From: Cohnella algarum
GTDB lineage: Bacteria > Bacillota > Bacilli > Paenibacillales > Paenibacillaceae
Reading direction: 5' to 3'
Length of the DNA: 64,000 bases
Assembly (NCBI RefSeq): GCF_016937515.1
Contig: NZ_JAFHKM010000002.1
Coordinates: 2,847,001-2,911,000 of the forward strand
Positions within the stretch are counted from its first letter, which is position 1. The number at the start of each line of letters is the position of its first letter. Shown here piece by piece: positions 34,307-44,418 of the stretch. The notes under the pieces were generated by a model. The model did no database searches. It was not told where the DNA came from and saw nothing but the letters and a program-made list of their open reading frames with translations. A program made the translations under genes and the position numbers.

Positions 34307-34328
34307 GTTATATAGTCATGTATATAAC
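34307..34328 (-). promoter_or_regulatory. Perfect inverted repeat, likely YtrA-type operator over the promoter
   Basis: GTTATATA-N6-TATATAAC, with perfect 8-bp arms. On the minus strand a TTGATT -35 and a TATAAC -10, 18 nt apart, enclose and overlap it, so a bound repressor would block the promoter. It lies 45 nt upstream of the GntR gene. Confidence 0.7.
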
Positions 34329-34447
34329 TTAATCAAAAAAATCCGATTCGTCAAGCCCATCGTTTCACAAAAATCGGCCAAAAAGTTCCACCCTCTTATT
34401 CGTTTATGGTTTAATAGAAAAATAGAAAAAGCGACGGAGGAATTGAA

Positions 34448-35533
34448 ATGAGACCCGTAAGTGCACACTGGATCAAGCGCTCCGCGACCGCGCTCGTCCT
34501 CGCCGTCGGAGTGGCGGCATTATCCGCATGCGGAGGAGCCGGCGGGTCCGCGCCGGGGCCCGACGCGACCCCTTCCGCGCCGGTCGAAACGTCGTCCGCC
34601 TCTCCGAAGCCGTCCGAAACGGCCGCGCCGGCTTTTATCGCGCCTCTGACCGGACTTCCCGTTTACGAGGAAGTGACGAAACGTCCGCTCGCGGTCATGA
34701 TCAACAATTTGAAGCCCGCGCGGCCGCAATCCGGCCTTTCGCACGCGGACATCGTCTGGGAAGTGCTCGCGGAGGGAGGCATTACGAGGCTGGTGTCCAT
34801 TTTCCAAAGCTCGGCGCTTGATGAGCCGATCGGCCCGATCCGGAGCATTCGCCCGTACATGATCGACATCGGCGAGGCGTACGGCGGCGTGCTCGTCCAT
34901 GCGGGCGCGAGCAACGACGCATTGGCAATTTTGCAGCATTCCGGGAAGGCGGATCTGGACGAGATCAACAACGCGAGCGCGTATTTTTACCGGGAAAGCT
35001 TCCGGAAGGCGCCGCACAACCTGTACTCCACCATCCCGAAGCTGCGGGAGGGAACGGAAAAGCTCGGGCATAACGAAACGGCCGACGTGCCGGCGATGAC
35101 GTTCCGTTCGGCGATCGCGTTCTCGCCCGAAGATCCGGCGGCGGCCGACGTCGAGGTCAAATTCCAGCTCGACAGCTACAAGGTGTCCTATCGTTACGAT
35201 CCGGCAAAAGGCACGTACGCCCGCTCGATCAACGGCGAACCCCATACCGACCTGAACAACGACGAGCAGCTTGCGGCCGCGAACCTGGTCATGCTTTCCG
35301 CGAAGCACCGGACGTACGACAGCGAGGGCCGGCTGGAGATCAATTTGCAAAGCGGAGGGGAAGCGCTGCTGTTTCAGCAGGGCCGAGTCATCGTCTGCGA
35401 GTGGGAGCGGGAATCCGGCGATATCGTCCGGCTGGTCAAGGACGGCGCCGAGCTTCCTTTCGCGCCGGGCAAGACGTACTACCACGTCCTCCCGAGCTCG
35501 TCGCCGCTCGCTTCTCTCGTAACCTATCAATAG
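34448..35533 (+). CDS. DUF3048 (YerB-type) lipoprotein
   Basis: 361 residues, with ATG after GACGGAGGAATTGAA. A lipoprotein signal has lipobox LSAC (Cys28), followed by a Ser/Pro-rich linker to residue 65. The DUF3048 body then starts with APLTGLPVYEEVTKRPLAVM and has the typical ARPQSGLSHADIVWEVLAEG and GPIRSIRPYMIDIGEAYGG. It is anchored outside the membrane; the biochemical function of the family is unknown. Divergent from the YtrA-like operon, which shares the intergenic region. Confidence 0.92.
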   Translation: MRPVSAHWIKRSATALVLAVGVAALSACGGAGGSAPGPDATPSAPVETSSASPKPSETAAPAFIAPLTGLPVYEEVTKRPLAVMINNLKPARPQSGLSHADIVWEVLAEGGITRLVSIFQSSALDEPIGPIRSIRPYMIDIGEAYGGVLVHAGASNDALAILQHSGKADLDEINNASAYFYRESFRKAPHNLYSTIPKLREGTEKLGHNETADVPAMTFRSAIAFSPEDPAAADVEVKFQLDSYKVSYRYDPAKGTYARSINGEPHTDLNNDEQLAAANLVMLSAKHRTYDSEGRLEINLQSGGEALLFQQGRVIVCEWERESGDIVRLVKDGAELPFAPGKTYYHVLPSSSPLASLVTYQ

Positions 35534-35626
35534 CCGAGAGCGGACAGGCGAAAAAAGGCGGTTTTGACATTTTAGGTTATAATAAAATTACACCAACGTC
35601 ACAAAGACAACCAGAAGGAGAACACC

Positions 35627-37287
35627 ATGGGAGTGACCGTCAGAGAAGCTCTCGGCATCGGGGGCTTTACGAAGTGCAAAGTGGTTGCCGGAGAAGCGGG
35701 GCTCGACCGGGAAATCGAATACATCACCGTCATGGAAGTGCCGGACGTCATTCAATGGCTGAAGGGCAACGATTTGCTGCTGACGAGCCTGTATCCGATC
35801 AAGGACGACCCCGAAGCGATCCGCGATCTGGTGCGGCAGCTCGACGAGGTGAACAGCTCGGCGCTGGCGATCAAGACGCAGCGCTACGTGCAGGAAATTC
35901 CCCGGCCGATCATCGAAGCGGGGAACCGGCATAACCTGCCGATTATCGAGATTCACAACGAGGTATCCTACCTGGACATTATGACTCCGCTCATGCAGAT
36001 CATGGTCGACCCGGCGCTTAGCGGCAAGCAGGAGCTGGAGGCCTTTTTTCATTGGATTACGGAGCTGGCGATGGGGGGAAGGGCATTCCCGCGCTGGTCG
36101 AGGCGATGCAGCAAATGACCGACAATCTGATCACGGTCGGCTCGGATATTCCCGGTCTCGACGGATTGTTCAAGGGGCGCAGCATTTTTCCGCTGTCCCG
36201 GCTGCAGCGCAACGAGCTGAAGGCGGCGAAGCGCTCCATCCGGATGGAGCGCATGCTCGACGGACGGCTGACGCCGTGCATTGTGACGCCGCTTCAACTG
36301 AGCGACGAGCTGTATGGCGACGTCACGTGCTGGCAAACGAAGCGGCCGCTGGAGGAGCGGGATTTTCACCTTCTCGACCGCGCCGTGCCGCTACTCGCGC
36401 TGGAGTTCCTCAAGGTTATCACCCGCAACGACGTGGAGCAGGCGTTCAAGGACGATTTGCTGGCGGAAGTGCTTGACGGCAACGTGCCGGACAAGGCGGA
36501 GACGATCGAGCGGGCGCGGCTGTACGGCTGGGATTTGTCCGTCGACTACCAGGTGTTCGCGATCGCGTACGCCGGCGGCGGCCAGAGCCAGGACAATCTC
36601 GAAAGCAAGGAGCTGCGCCTGCAGGAGCAAAAACGCAAGCTTGTCCGCAAGGCAAACGAGTTTTTCCGGTTTCGCGGCGCGGGCACGATCGCGCTGGCCC
36701 GCAAGGAGTACCTCGTGATCCTGTACCCGGTAACCGGCGGGAGCGAGAACGGGCTGCCGGAAGGCGCGGACAAGAGCGCCGTCATTCAGACGGCCGAGGC
36801 GATCCGCAAGCAGCTGTCCCACGATTTCGGCGATTGGGCGTTTACGGTCGGGATCGGCCGTTTTTACCGGGGGCTCGAGGGCATTCGCCAAGGCTACGTC
36901 GAAGCCGTCAAGGCGATCCGGCTGGGGGCTCCCGTCGCCCAGGAGAAAGGCGTCGTCCATTTCGACGATCTCGGGGTTTTTCGCATTTTGAGCCAGTTTC
37001 ACGATTGGAACGAGCTTGAAGATATTTACAAAGAGACGATCGGCAAGCTCGTCGAATACGATTTCAGCAACAACTCCAACCTCGTCCAGACGCTGACGGA
37101 GTACTTCGCCTGCAACTGCTCGCTAAACGAAACGGCCGAAAAGCTGTACGTGCACGTAAACACGATGAAATACCGGCTGCAAAAAATCGAGCAATTGACC
37201 GGGCACGGCATTCACGATGCGGAAAAGCGGCTGCTGCTCCATCTCGGCATTCACATCCACCAAATATTGCAAACGGGCCATTATTGA
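35627..37287 (+). CDS. PucR family transcriptional regulator, reading frame interrupted
   Basis: Two frames join into one PucR protein of about 553 residues. Part 1 (35627-36118) is the PucR N-terminal domain (VREALGIGGFTKCKVVAGEA, VMEVPDVIQWLKGNDLLLTS). Part 2 continues with GIPALVEAMQQMTDNLITVG and ends with the PucR helix-turn-helix (YFACNCSLNETAEKLYVHVN). The break is at ATGGGGGGAAGG (36071-36082), where one added G gives MGGKGIPALVE without a gap. A -1 slip there, a real mutation or an undercall are all possible. PucR-type proteins control purine or pyrimidine breakdown; the next genes handle pyrimidines. Confidence 0.82.
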
Positions 37288-37324
37288 CATTCCTGACATG
37301 GCGCCGCGCAGGCATTTCTGGCCG

Positions 37325-37351
37325 CACCGACGAAACGTCGGTGTTTTTTTT
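37325..37351 (+). terminator. Rho-independent terminator after the PucR gene
   Basis: A perfect 8-bp stem CACCGACG-aaa-CGTCGGTG directly followed by T8. It separates the regulator from the pyrC-deoB unit. Confidence 0.9.
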
Positions 37352-37428
37352 GTCCTTTTCCACATATTAATGGCCTTCCGAAATTGATACCGTTTTTACA
37401 GATGCTTTGGTCAGGGAGTGAGATCGAT

Positions 37429-38736
37429 TTGAAAACGCTTATTCAAAACGGGACGGTCATCAATCCCGACACGAACCTGCAGGAAAAAGCGGACCTATGG
37501 ATCGAGGACGGCAAGGTGGCGGCCGTCGGCCGCAGCCTGCAAGGGGAGGCGGACCGCATTATCGACGCGTCCGGTCTGCTCGTCGTGCCGGGCCTCGTGG
37601 ACATTCACGTGCATTTTCGCGATCCGGGCTTTACGCATAAAGAAACGATCGAGACCGGTTCGCTCGCGGCCGCGGCCGGAGGGTTCACCTCGGTCGTCTG
37701 CATGCCGAACACGAAGCCGGCCATCGATACGCCGGAGACGCTGGAGTACGTGCTGCGAACCGGCCGGGAGCGAGGCGTCGTCCGGGTGTACTCGTCCGGC
37801 GCGATCACCTATGGCATTCGGGGCGAGGAATTGACCGATCTGAGGGCGCTGGCCCAGGCGGGAGCGGTGACGTTCACCGACGACGGCCGGTCGCCGATGA
37901 ATCCGAAGCTGCTGCTGGAAGCGTTCCGGACGGCGGCCGAGCTCGACATTCCGATCAGCTCCCATTGCGAGGAGCATTCGCTCGTGACCGAAGGGGCGAT
38001 GAACCGGGGCAGGGCGAGCGAAGCTGTCGGCGACCCGGGCATTCCGGCGCTCGCGGAGGAGCTGGTCATCGCGCGGGACATTTTGTTCGCGGAGGATGCC
38101 GGGGCGAGGCTGCACATCCAGCACGTCTCGACGGCGCGCGGCGTGCAGCTCATCCGCGAGGCGAAGCAACGGGGCGTGAAGGTGACGGCCGAAGGCGCGC
38201 CGCACCACTTCACGCTGACGGACGAGCGGGTCGTCACGCACGGGACGCTGGCGAAGGTCAATCCGCCGCTGCGCACGGCGGCCGACGTCGAAGCCGTCAT
38301 CGCCGGGCTTGCCGACGGCACGCTGGACGCGATCGCGACGGATCATGCGCCGCATGCGGCCGAGGAGAAGGCGCTGCCGCTCGGCAAGGCGCCGTTCGGC
38401 ATGGTCGGGCTCGAAACCGCGGTCGGGCTGACGTTTACCGCGCTCGTGCATACGGGCAGACTGTCGCTGATGGAGGCGATCGCCAAGCTGACCGTCGTCC
38501 CGGCCCGGATCATGGGCCTGCCCGCGGGCACGCTGGCGCCGGGCGCGGCGGCGGATATCGCGTTTATCGATCCGGACAAGGAATGGATCGTCGATCCCGC
38601 GGCGTTCCGGTCCAAGTCGAACAATTCGCCCTTTGCGGGCATGAAGCTGAAGGGCAAGGCCGTTCGGACGATGGTGGCGGGCGAAACGGTTTACGACGAA
38701 AGCGGAGCCGGAAAGGGAGGAGCGGAAGGCCAATGA
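37429..38736 (+). CDS. pyrC: Dihydroorotase (PyrC, long type)
   Basis: 435 residues from TTG at 37429 (CAGGGAGTGAGATCGA in front), close to the usual length of about 430; the frame opens 15 codons earlier at another TTG without a better site. The family marks are the metal-binding [43 protein letters not shown] and ATDHAPHA. It interconverts dihydroorotate and N-carbamoyl-L-aspartate. The context (PucR regulator, transporter, carbamoylase, PyrK/PyrD) allows use in the breakdown direction. It overlaps deoB by 4 nt (ATGA). Confidence 0.88.
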   Translation: MKTLIQNGTVINPDTNLQEKADLWIEDGKVAAVGRSLQGEADRIIDASGLLVVPGLVDIHVHFRDPGFTHKETIETGSLAAAAGGFTSVVCMPNTKPAIDTPETLEYVLRTGRERGVVRVYSSGAITYGIRGEELTDLRALAQAGAVTFTDDGRSPMNPKLLLEAFRTAAELDIPISSHCEEHSLVTEGAMNRGRASEAVGDPGIPALAEELVIARDILFAEDAGARLHIQHVSTARGVQLIREAKQRGVKVTAEGAPHHFTLTDERVVTHGTLAKVNPPLRTAADVEAVIAGLADGTLDAIATDHAPHAAEEKALPLGKAPFGMVGLETAVGLTFTALVHTGRLSLMEAIAKLTVVPARIMGLPAGTLAPGAAADIAFIDPDKEWIVDPAAFRSKSNNSPFAGMKLKGKAVRTMVAGETVYDESGAGKGGAEGQ

Positions 38737-39911
38737 CGAAGCCGTTTCAACGCGTGTTTCTGATCGTGCTCGACAGCGTCGGCATCGGCGAGCTGCCCGA
38801 CGCGGCGGCTTACGGCGACGCCGGGGCGCACACGCTCGGCAATATCGCGAAAGCCGCGGGCCCGCTGGCGCTCCCCCATCTGGAGCGGCTGGGCCTGGGG
38901 GCGATCGCGCCGGTCGACGGAATCGCGGCCGTCGCGGCGCCGCGGGCCCATTACGGCAAAATGGCCGAGCTGTCCAAAGGAAAGGATACGCTGACCGGCC
39001 ATTGGGAGCTGATGGGCGTGCCGATGGACGTCGCCTTTCAAACGTATCCTTCGGGTTTTCCGGAGGAGCTGATCCGGCAGCTCGAAGCGGAAACGGGGCG
39101 GGGCGTCATCGGCAACAAAGTGGCGTCCGGCACCGACATCATCAAGGAGCTGGGCGCCGAGCACCAGCAGTCCGGCAGCCTCATCGTCTATACGTCGGCC
39201 GACAGCGTCCTTCAAATCGCGGCGCATGAAGACACCGTTCCGCTCGAGGAACTGTACGACATCTGCGCCAAAGCCCGCAAGCTCACGCTGAGCGAGCGTT
39301 ATTTCGTCGGGCGGGTGATCGCCCGGCCGTTCGCCGGCGCTCCCGGCCGCTACGAGCGAACGCCCAACCGCAAGGACTACGCGGTGGCGCCGCCGCGCCC
39401 GACCGTTCTGAACGGGCTCGTCCGGCACGGCTACGACAGCATCGGCATCGGCAAAATTTCCGATATTTTCGCCGGCGAGGGCATTTCGGAAAGCTGGCCG
39501 ACGAAGTCGAACGCGCACGGAATCGAGACGTTTCTCGGCGTCATGAACATGAACTTTACCGGCCTGTGCTTTCTTAACCTGGTCGATTTCGACTCGCTGT
39601 ACGGGCATCGCCGCGATCCGAAAGGCTATGGCGCCGCGCTCGAGTATTTCGACGCGAAGCTTCCGGACATGGCCGCCGCGCTGCGCGAAGACGATCTGCT
39701 GATCGTTACCGCCGACCACGGCAACGACCCGACCCATTCCGGCACCGACCACACGCGCGAGTACGTGCCGTTGCTGGCGCTGCGCAAAGGGATGGAGCGC
39801 GGGAGCGATCTCGGCGTTCGCGCGACGTTCGCCGACGTCGGCGCGACGATCGCGGACAACTTCAAGATCGATCCGCCGGAAGTCGGGACGAGCTTTCTGC
39901 GACAGCTGTAG
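38733..39911 (+). CDS. deoB: Phosphopentomutase (DeoB)
   Basis: 392 residues from ATG at 38733 with GGGAGGAGCGGAAGG ahead; the frame is open far upstream inside pyrC, which is a shadow. Alkaline-phosphatase-type metal site: [47 protein letters not shown]. It converts (deoxy)ribose 1-phosphate to the 5-phosphate, the step after nucleoside phosphorolysis, so it fits with the uridine-phosphorylase-like gene downstream. Translationally coupled to pyrC. Confidence 0.95.
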   Translation: MTKPFQRVFLIVLDSVGIGELPDAAAYGDAGAHTLGNIAKAAGPLALPHLERLGLGAIAPVDGIAAVAAPRAHYGKMAELSKGKDTLTGHWELMGVPMDVAFQTYPSGFPEELIRQLEAETGRGVIGNKVASGTDIIKELGAEHQQSGSLIVYTSADSVLQIAAHEDTVPLEELYDICAKARKLTLSERYFVGRVIARPFAGAPGRYERTPNRKDYAVAPPRPTVLNGLVRHGYDSIGIGKISDIFAGEGISESWPTKSNAHGIETFLGVMNMNFTGLCFLNLVDFDSLYGHRRDPKGYGAALEYFDAKLPDMAAALREDDLLIVTADHGNDPTHSGTDHTREYVPLLALRKGMERGSDLGVRATFADVGATIADNFKIDPPEVGTSFLRQL

Positions 39912-39988
39912 AAATTGGAAAATCGGGACATAACTAACCGGAAGGAAAAATCCGGGTGTCAACCGGACGGACATTGTCGTTGTGGATC

Positions 39989-40019
39989 CGGACAAATGCA
40001 GTCGGACAAATTTGTCCGA
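39989..40019. promoter_or_regulatory. 18-bp perfect palindrome with an extra half-site upstream of the transporter operon
   Basis: TCGGACAAATTTGTCCGA at 40002-40019, with another half-site CCGGACAAATG at 39989-39999 and a weaker CGGACATTGTC near 39968. A promoter-like TTTTGT, 17 nt, TACAAT follows at about 40025-40053, and the transporter ATPase gene starts at 40118. A likely operator; the regulator could be the PucR protein at 35627 or another. No gene is seen in 39912-40117. Confidence 0.6.
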
Positions 40020-40117
40020 AGCGACATTTTGTTTAACAACCTTAATTTATACAATGATTTTATTCTAACGGACGTCGAATTGAACGGAATTTTGTCAAAC
40101 GAGGAGCGTGAACGGGC

Positions 40118-40861
40118 GTGTCCAGCACGGCAATTCGCATCGAGAACATCAATAAAATTTACAAGGCCCGAGACGGCCGCGAAGTGCAAGCTCTGACCAA
40201 TATCAATCTGAACGTGAAGAAAAGCGAGTTTATCTCGATTATCGGGCCGTCCGGCTGCGGCAAGTCGACGCTGCTCCGCATTTTGGCCAGCCTGGACAAG
40301 CCGACGAACGGCGTGATCGACTGGGAGAACTCGGCGGACAACATCGGCTTCGTGTTCCAGGACGCGACGCTGCTCCCGTGGAAGACGGTTTACCAGAACG
40401 TCAAATTCCCGCTGGAGGTCAAAAAGCTCGCGACCAAGGAAAATCTGGCGAACCTCGACAAGTTGTTGGAGCTGGCCGGGCTGAAAGGGTTTGAAAAAGC
40501 GTATCCCCGCGAGCTGTCGGGGGGCATGAAGCAGCGGGCATCCATCGTCAGGGCGCTGTCCTACAACCCGGACGTGCTGCTGATGGACGAGCCGTTCGGC
40601 GCGCTGGACGCGCTGACGCGGGACAAGATGGGGCTCGAGCTGCTGCGCATTTGGCAGGAAACGAAAAAAACGATTCTGTTCGTCACGCACAGCATCGCGG
40701 AATCCGTTTTTCTTTCCGATAGAGTCATCGTCATGTCGCCGCGCCCGGGCAAAATCGACGAAATCATCGACATCGACCTTCCGCGTCCGCGCACCGTAGA
40801 CGTGAAGGAGACGCCCGAATTCAACCAATACGTGAAAAAGCTAAGGGAAGTGTTGGGTTAA
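40118..40861 (+). CDS. ABC transporter ATPase, nitrate/sulfonate/pyrimidine-precursor type
   Basis: 247 residues from GTG, with ACGAGGAGCGTGAACGGGC in front. Walker A GPSGCGKSTLL (43-53), Q-loop FVFQDATLLPW, signature LSGGMKQRASIVRA (133 onward), Walker B LLMDEPFGALDALTR. It belongs with SsuB/TauB/ThiZ-type ATPases that energise two-TM-subunit importers. It overlaps the permease gene by 1 nt (TAATG). One ATPase serves two different permease genes in this operon. Confidence 0.93.
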   Translation: MSSTAIRIENINKIYKARDGREVQALTNINLNVKKSEFISIIGPSGCGKSTLLRILASLDKPTNGVIDWENSADNIGFVFQDATLLPWKTVYQNVKFPLEVKKLATKENLANLDKLLELAGLKGFEKAYPRELSGGMKQRASIVRALSYNPDVLLMDEPFGALDALTRDKMGLELLRIWQETKKTILFVTHSIAESVFLSDRVIVMSPRPGKIDEIIDIDLPRPRTVDVKETPEFNQYVKKLREVLG

Positions 40862-41637
40862 TGTCGGCGCTTCGAAAACTGGGTCAATACGTCGTCGCGA
40901 TCGCCGTTCTGGTGCTGATCTGGTATTTGTACGTCCTCATTTTCGACGTGCCGAAGTTCATTTTGCCGGGACCGGCGGAAGTCGGCAAGGAATTCGTCGA
41001 CATGATTTCCCGGGAAAACGTCCTGTACCACTTCATGGTGACGACCGGCGAAATTTTGGCCGGATTCGTGCTCGGCGTGCTGATCGGCTATCTGGTCGGG
41101 TATCTGATCAGCAAGGTGAAAATTTTGGAAGAAGCGCTCATGCCGTTCATTCTGCTCGCGCAGACGGCTCCGAAAATCGCGCTGGCTCCGCTGTTCGTCA
41201 TCTGGTTCGGCCTCGGCTTCGCTTCCAAGCTCGTGCTGATCATTTCGATGGTGTTTTTCCCGGTCATGCTGGGCGCGATTTTCGGCATCAAGAGCATCAG
41301 CTACAACATGAAGTGCCTCATGCAAATTACCGGCTTGAACTGGTGGCAGCGGATCGTGCAGGTCGAGCTTCCCCACTCGCTGCCGCAAATTTTCGCCGGA
41401 CTGAAAGTCGGCATGATCCAGGCGGTCATCGCCTCGATCGTGGCCGAGTACATTTCCGGACAGAGCGGACTGGGCTTCCTGCTCGTTTACGGCAGCACGA
41501 CGTACAATTCGCCGATGCTGTTCGCCAGCATCATTTACACCGTGATCGTCGGCATCATCTTCTATGCCATCGTCGCGGCGCTGGAAAACCGCTTCTTATT
41601 CTGGCACGATTCCAAGCAAATCGGCGGCAAGGTTTGA
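40861..41637 (+). CDS. ABC transporter permease (SsuC/ThiX-like), first copy
   Basis: 258 residues with about six membrane segments (YVVAIAVLVLIWYLYVLIF at the start) and the inner-membrane component signature around GLNWWQRIVQVELPHSLPQI. It is similar in layout to the second permease at 43529 (shared AGxxxGxxIGYxxxK and AQxxPKIxxAPLFxxWFG), so the two may form a heterodimeric channel. Confidence 0.92.
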   Translation: MSALRKLGQYVVAIAVLVLIWYLYVLIFDVPKFILPGPAEVGKEFVDMISRENVLYHFMVTTGEILAGFVLGVLIGYLVGYLISKVKILEEALMPFILLAQTAPKIALAPLFVIWFGLGFASKLVLIISMVFFPVMLGAIFGIKSISYNMKCLMQITGLNWWQRIVQVELPHSLPQIFAGLKVGMIQAVIASIVAEYISGQSGLGFLLVYGSTTYNSPMLFASIIYTVIVGIIFYAIVAALENRFLFWHDSKQIGGKV

Positions 41638-41656
41638 GGGGAGGTGACGAGAGATC

Positions 41657-42445
41657 GTGAGCAATACGTTCATTAACGCGGATTTTCCGATGTATGACGG
41701 CGACAAGGTTCCGCATCTCCGCATTTCCGAAGGGCAGGTCGCTCCGTACGTGCTCCTTCCGGGAGACCCCGCCCGCGTCGATCTGATCGGCGGCTTGTTC
41801 GACAGCTACGAGATCGTCGGCGCGAACCGCGAGTTCAAAATCGGAACGGGCGACTTCAAGGGAGATTCCGTATCCGTATGCTCGACGGGAATCGGCGGGC
41901 CTTCGACCGAAATCGCCGTGCTCGAGCTGCTGCAGCTCAAGGCGAAGTGCCTGCTGCGCATCGGCGGGACGGCGGCCATCCAGGAAGGCATCGACTGCGG
42001 CGATCTGATCATCAATACCGGCAGCGTCCGTCTCGGCGGCAGCACGAATCATTACGCCCGCCCGGAATATCCGGCGCTCGCCCATTACGCGGTCGTCCAG
42101 GCGCTGATCGAAGCGTGCAAGGAGCTCGGCTACCGGTATCACCTCGGCATCGGGGCGACGACCTCCTCCTTTTACAACGGGCAAGGACGCAGCGTCAGCC
42201 GGCACAATTACAGCGAGAACATCATCGAGGAAATGCAGGGGCTCGGCGTTCTGAACCTGGAAATGGAATCGGAAACGATTCTGACGCTGGCGTCCCTGAT
42301 GGGCGCTTACGCGGGCACGCTGCTGGTCGTCCATGCGAACCGGGCGACGAACAAATGGCTTGTCGATTACGAGGAAAGCCAGCTGAAACTGTGTAAGGCG
42401 GCACTTCGCGCCGTACAAATATTAATCCACAAAGGGGATATCTAA
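41657..42445 (+). CDS. Uridine-phosphorylase-like nucleoside phosphorylase
   Basis: 262 residues from GTG (GGGGAGGTGACGAGAGATC in front). NP-1 family marks: YVLLPGDPARVDLI for phosphate binding, STGIGGPSTEIAVLELL, RIGGTAAIQEGI and LNLEMESETIL for ribose binding. It cleaves a (pyrimidine) nucleoside with phosphate to base and ribose 1-phosphate. It sits inside the transporter operon, so the imported compound or its product is likely a pyrimidine nucleoside. Substrate choice between uridine and other nucleosides is not visible. Confidence 0.88.
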   Translation: MSNTFINADFPMYDGDKVPHLRISEGQVAPYVLLPGDPARVDLIGGLFDSYEIVGANREFKIGTGDFKGDSVSVCSTGIGGPSTEIAVLELLQLKAKCLLRIGGTAAIQEGIDCGDLIINTGSVRLGGSTNHYARPEYPALAHYAVVQALIEACKELGYRYHLGIGATTSSFYNGQGRSVSRHNYSENIIEEMQGLGVLNLEMESETILTLASLMGAYAGTLLVVHANRATNKWLVDYEESQLKLCKAALRAVQILIHKGDI

Positions 42446-42447
42446 AC

Positions 42448-43512
42448 GTGAAAAAGTTGACGGGTCTTTTGCTCAGCATCATTATGCTCACGGTCGTCCT
42501 GGCCGCATGCGGCGGCGGCAACAACGCGAACAACGGGGCCGCCTCGCCGTCGCCTACGGGCACCGCATCCGCCGGCGCCGAAGACACCGGCTCTACGGAA
42601 GTGAAGAAAGTCACCGTGCAAATGGACGGCGCGGCAACGCCTTATTACGCGCCGATGTATGTCGCCAAAGAGGAAGGCTACTTCGAGGAAGCGGGCCTTG
42701 ACGTCGAATTCGTTTACGCGGACGCCGCCAGCATCGTCAAAAACGTCGGCGCGAACAATGTCCAATTCGGCTTCCCGAACGCCGACTCCGTCATTACGGC
42801 CAAATCCCAGGGCATTCCGGTCAAGGTTGTCCACACGACGTATCAGCACGGCCTCGGCGCCACGATCTTCAAAACCGACAGCGGCATCGCGAGCCCTGCC
42901 GACCTGAAAGGCAAAACGATCGGCGTCACGAGCTACGGCAGCCCGAACTATATCCAGCTGCAAGTCATGCTGCAAAAGAACGGCATGTCGATCAAGGACG
43001 TCAACACGAAAATCGTCGGCACCGGCGCCATCGTCAACGCGCTCGTCGACGGCCAGGTGGACGCGATCACGTTCTCCATGCTGCGCACGGTCGAACTGAA
43101 GGATCAAGGCGTGGACGTTTCCGAAATCCGTTCCGACGAGTTCCTGCCGTCCTTCGGCAACGTCGTCATTACGTCCGACGAGTTCCTCGAGTCGAACCGC
43201 GATACGGTTATCGCCTTTAACGGGGCTTTGAACAAGGCGATTCAATATATCATCGACGGCAACGTCGATGCGGCCGTCGAAATGGCCATCTCCAAGTACG
43301 CGCAAACGGCCGAAGGCAAGCAGGCCATTACGGCCAAAATCATCAACGAAGTGTTCATTCCGTACCTGTGGCAAAGCGATCTGACGAAAACGGACGGCCT
43401 CGGCGCCGCCGATCTGACGAGATGGCAAGGCGCGATCGACGCGCAAAAGGAATACGAGATCATCCAAACCGACTTCAAAGCGGAAGACCTTGTCGTGACC
43501 GACTTGAAGTAA
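42448..43512 (+). CDS. Substrate-binding lipoprotein, NMT1/SsuA-like
   Basis: 354 residues from GTG at 42448, 2 nt after the phosphorylase stop (AAAGGGGATATCTAAAC in front). The lipoprotein signal has lipobox LAAC. The mature part starts with VTVQMDGAATPYYAPMYVAK and has EEGYFEEAGLDVEFVYADAA, the NMT1/THI5-like binding fold used for thiamine pyrimidine, sulfonates and pyrimidines. It captures the ligand outside the membrane for the two permeases. Confidence 0.92.
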   Translation: MKKLTGLLLSIIMLTVVLAACGGGNNANNGAASPSPTGTASAGAEDTGSTEVKKVTVQMDGAATPYYAPMYVAKEEGYFEEAGLDVEFVYADAASIVKNVGANNVQFGFPNADSVITAKSQGIPVKVVHTTYQHGLGATIFKTDSGIASPADLKGKTIGVTSYGSPNYIQLQVMLQKNGMSIKDVNTKIVGTGAIVNALVDGQVDAITFSMLRTVELKDQGVDVSEIRSDEFLPSFGNVVITSDEFLESNRDTVIAFNGALNKAIQYIIDGNVDAAVEMAISKYAQTAEGKQAITAKIINEVFIPYLWQSDLTKTDGLGAADLTRWQGAIDAQKEYEIIQTDFKAEDLVVTDLK

Positions 43513-43528
43513 CTCAGGGGCTGGGCTA

Positions 43529-44302
43529 ATGAATAACGCTCTGCGCAAGACCATTCTTTTCATAGGCACGCTGGCGGTTTTCGTTTTGGCGTGGCAGGGG
43601 TACGTCGCTCTATCGGGCGTACCTCCCCAAATTTTGCCGGCGCCGGGCGCGTTCGTGCAAAAGTTTATCGACAACGTGACGATGAGCGGTTTCGGAGAGC
43701 ACATGGGAACGACGCTGTACGAAATCGCGATCGGCTTTCTGATCGGCTGCGCGGCGGGACTCGTTATCGGCTATATTTTGGCCAAGAGCCCGCTCGTCGA
43801 GCGGCTGCTGACGCCGTATATCGTGCTGGCGCAAATCATTCCGAAAATTTCGATCGCTCCGCTGTTCCTGCTCTGGTTCGGCCTCGGGGCTTCCGCCAAG
43901 GTGGCGCTCGTCGTCATCGGCGTGTTTTTCCCGATCATGGTCAACACGATCATCGGAATCCGGTCGGTCGAAAACAACATGAAAGACCTGCTCTACATTC
44001 TTCGGGCGTCCCCGCTGCAGCGGTTTTTCTCGGTGGAAGTCCCGTTCTCGCTGCCGTCCATTATGGCAGGGGTTAAAGTGGCCACCACCTACGCGATTAC
44101 CGGCGCGGTCATCGGAGAAATGGTCGGCGCCAAAGCCGGCCTCGGCTACCTGGTCATCTCCGGGAGCGAAAACTACGACATCAACATGATTTTAACGGCG
44201 GTGCTGATTCTCAGCCTGATCGGCCTGGTTCTGTACCTGCTCGCGAATTATGCGGAGAAAAAGCTGCTTCACTGGCACGAATCGCAACAAGTCATCATGT
44301 AA
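43529..44302 (+). CDS. ABC transporter permease (SsuC/ThiX-like), second copy
   Basis: 257 residues with about six membrane segments. Family signature near SPLQRFFSVEVPFSLPSIMA. It is a paralogue of the permease at 40861, with the same strings of conserved residues (GYILAKSPLVERLLTPYIVL, AQIIPKISIAPLFLLWFGLG). It follows the binding-protein gene by 16 nt. Confidence 0.92.
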   Translation: MNNALRKTILFIGTLAVFVLAWQGYVALSGVPPQILPAPGAFVQKFIDNVTMSGFGEHMGTTLYEIAIGFLIGCAAGLVIGYILAKSPLVERLLTPYIVLAQIIPKISIAPLFLLWFGLGASAKVALVVIGVFFPIMVNTIIGIRSVENNMKDLLYILRASPLQRFFSVEVPFSLPSIMAGVKVATTYAITGAVIGEMVGAKAGLGYLVISGSENYDINMILTAVLILSLIGLVLYLLANYAEKKLLHWHESQQVIM

Positions 44303-44418
44303 CGAGAGTTCGACAGGTTTGACGGACGCCCCGACGTTTGTGGCTATCGCAGGATAGGCGAAAACGTAAGGGGTGTTCTTCTCTCATGGCAATGCACGGC
44401 TCGGATGAGGTGAAAAGC

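Noticed and set aside
35564..35584. TTGACA and TATAAT in front of the PucR gene as a promoter
   Set aside because: The boxes are only 9 nt apart, too close for a sigma-A promoter pair.
37965..38732. Upstream extension of the deoB frame inside pyrC
   Set aside because: Arg/Gly-rich shadow of pyrC; deoB has its own site and ATG at 38733.
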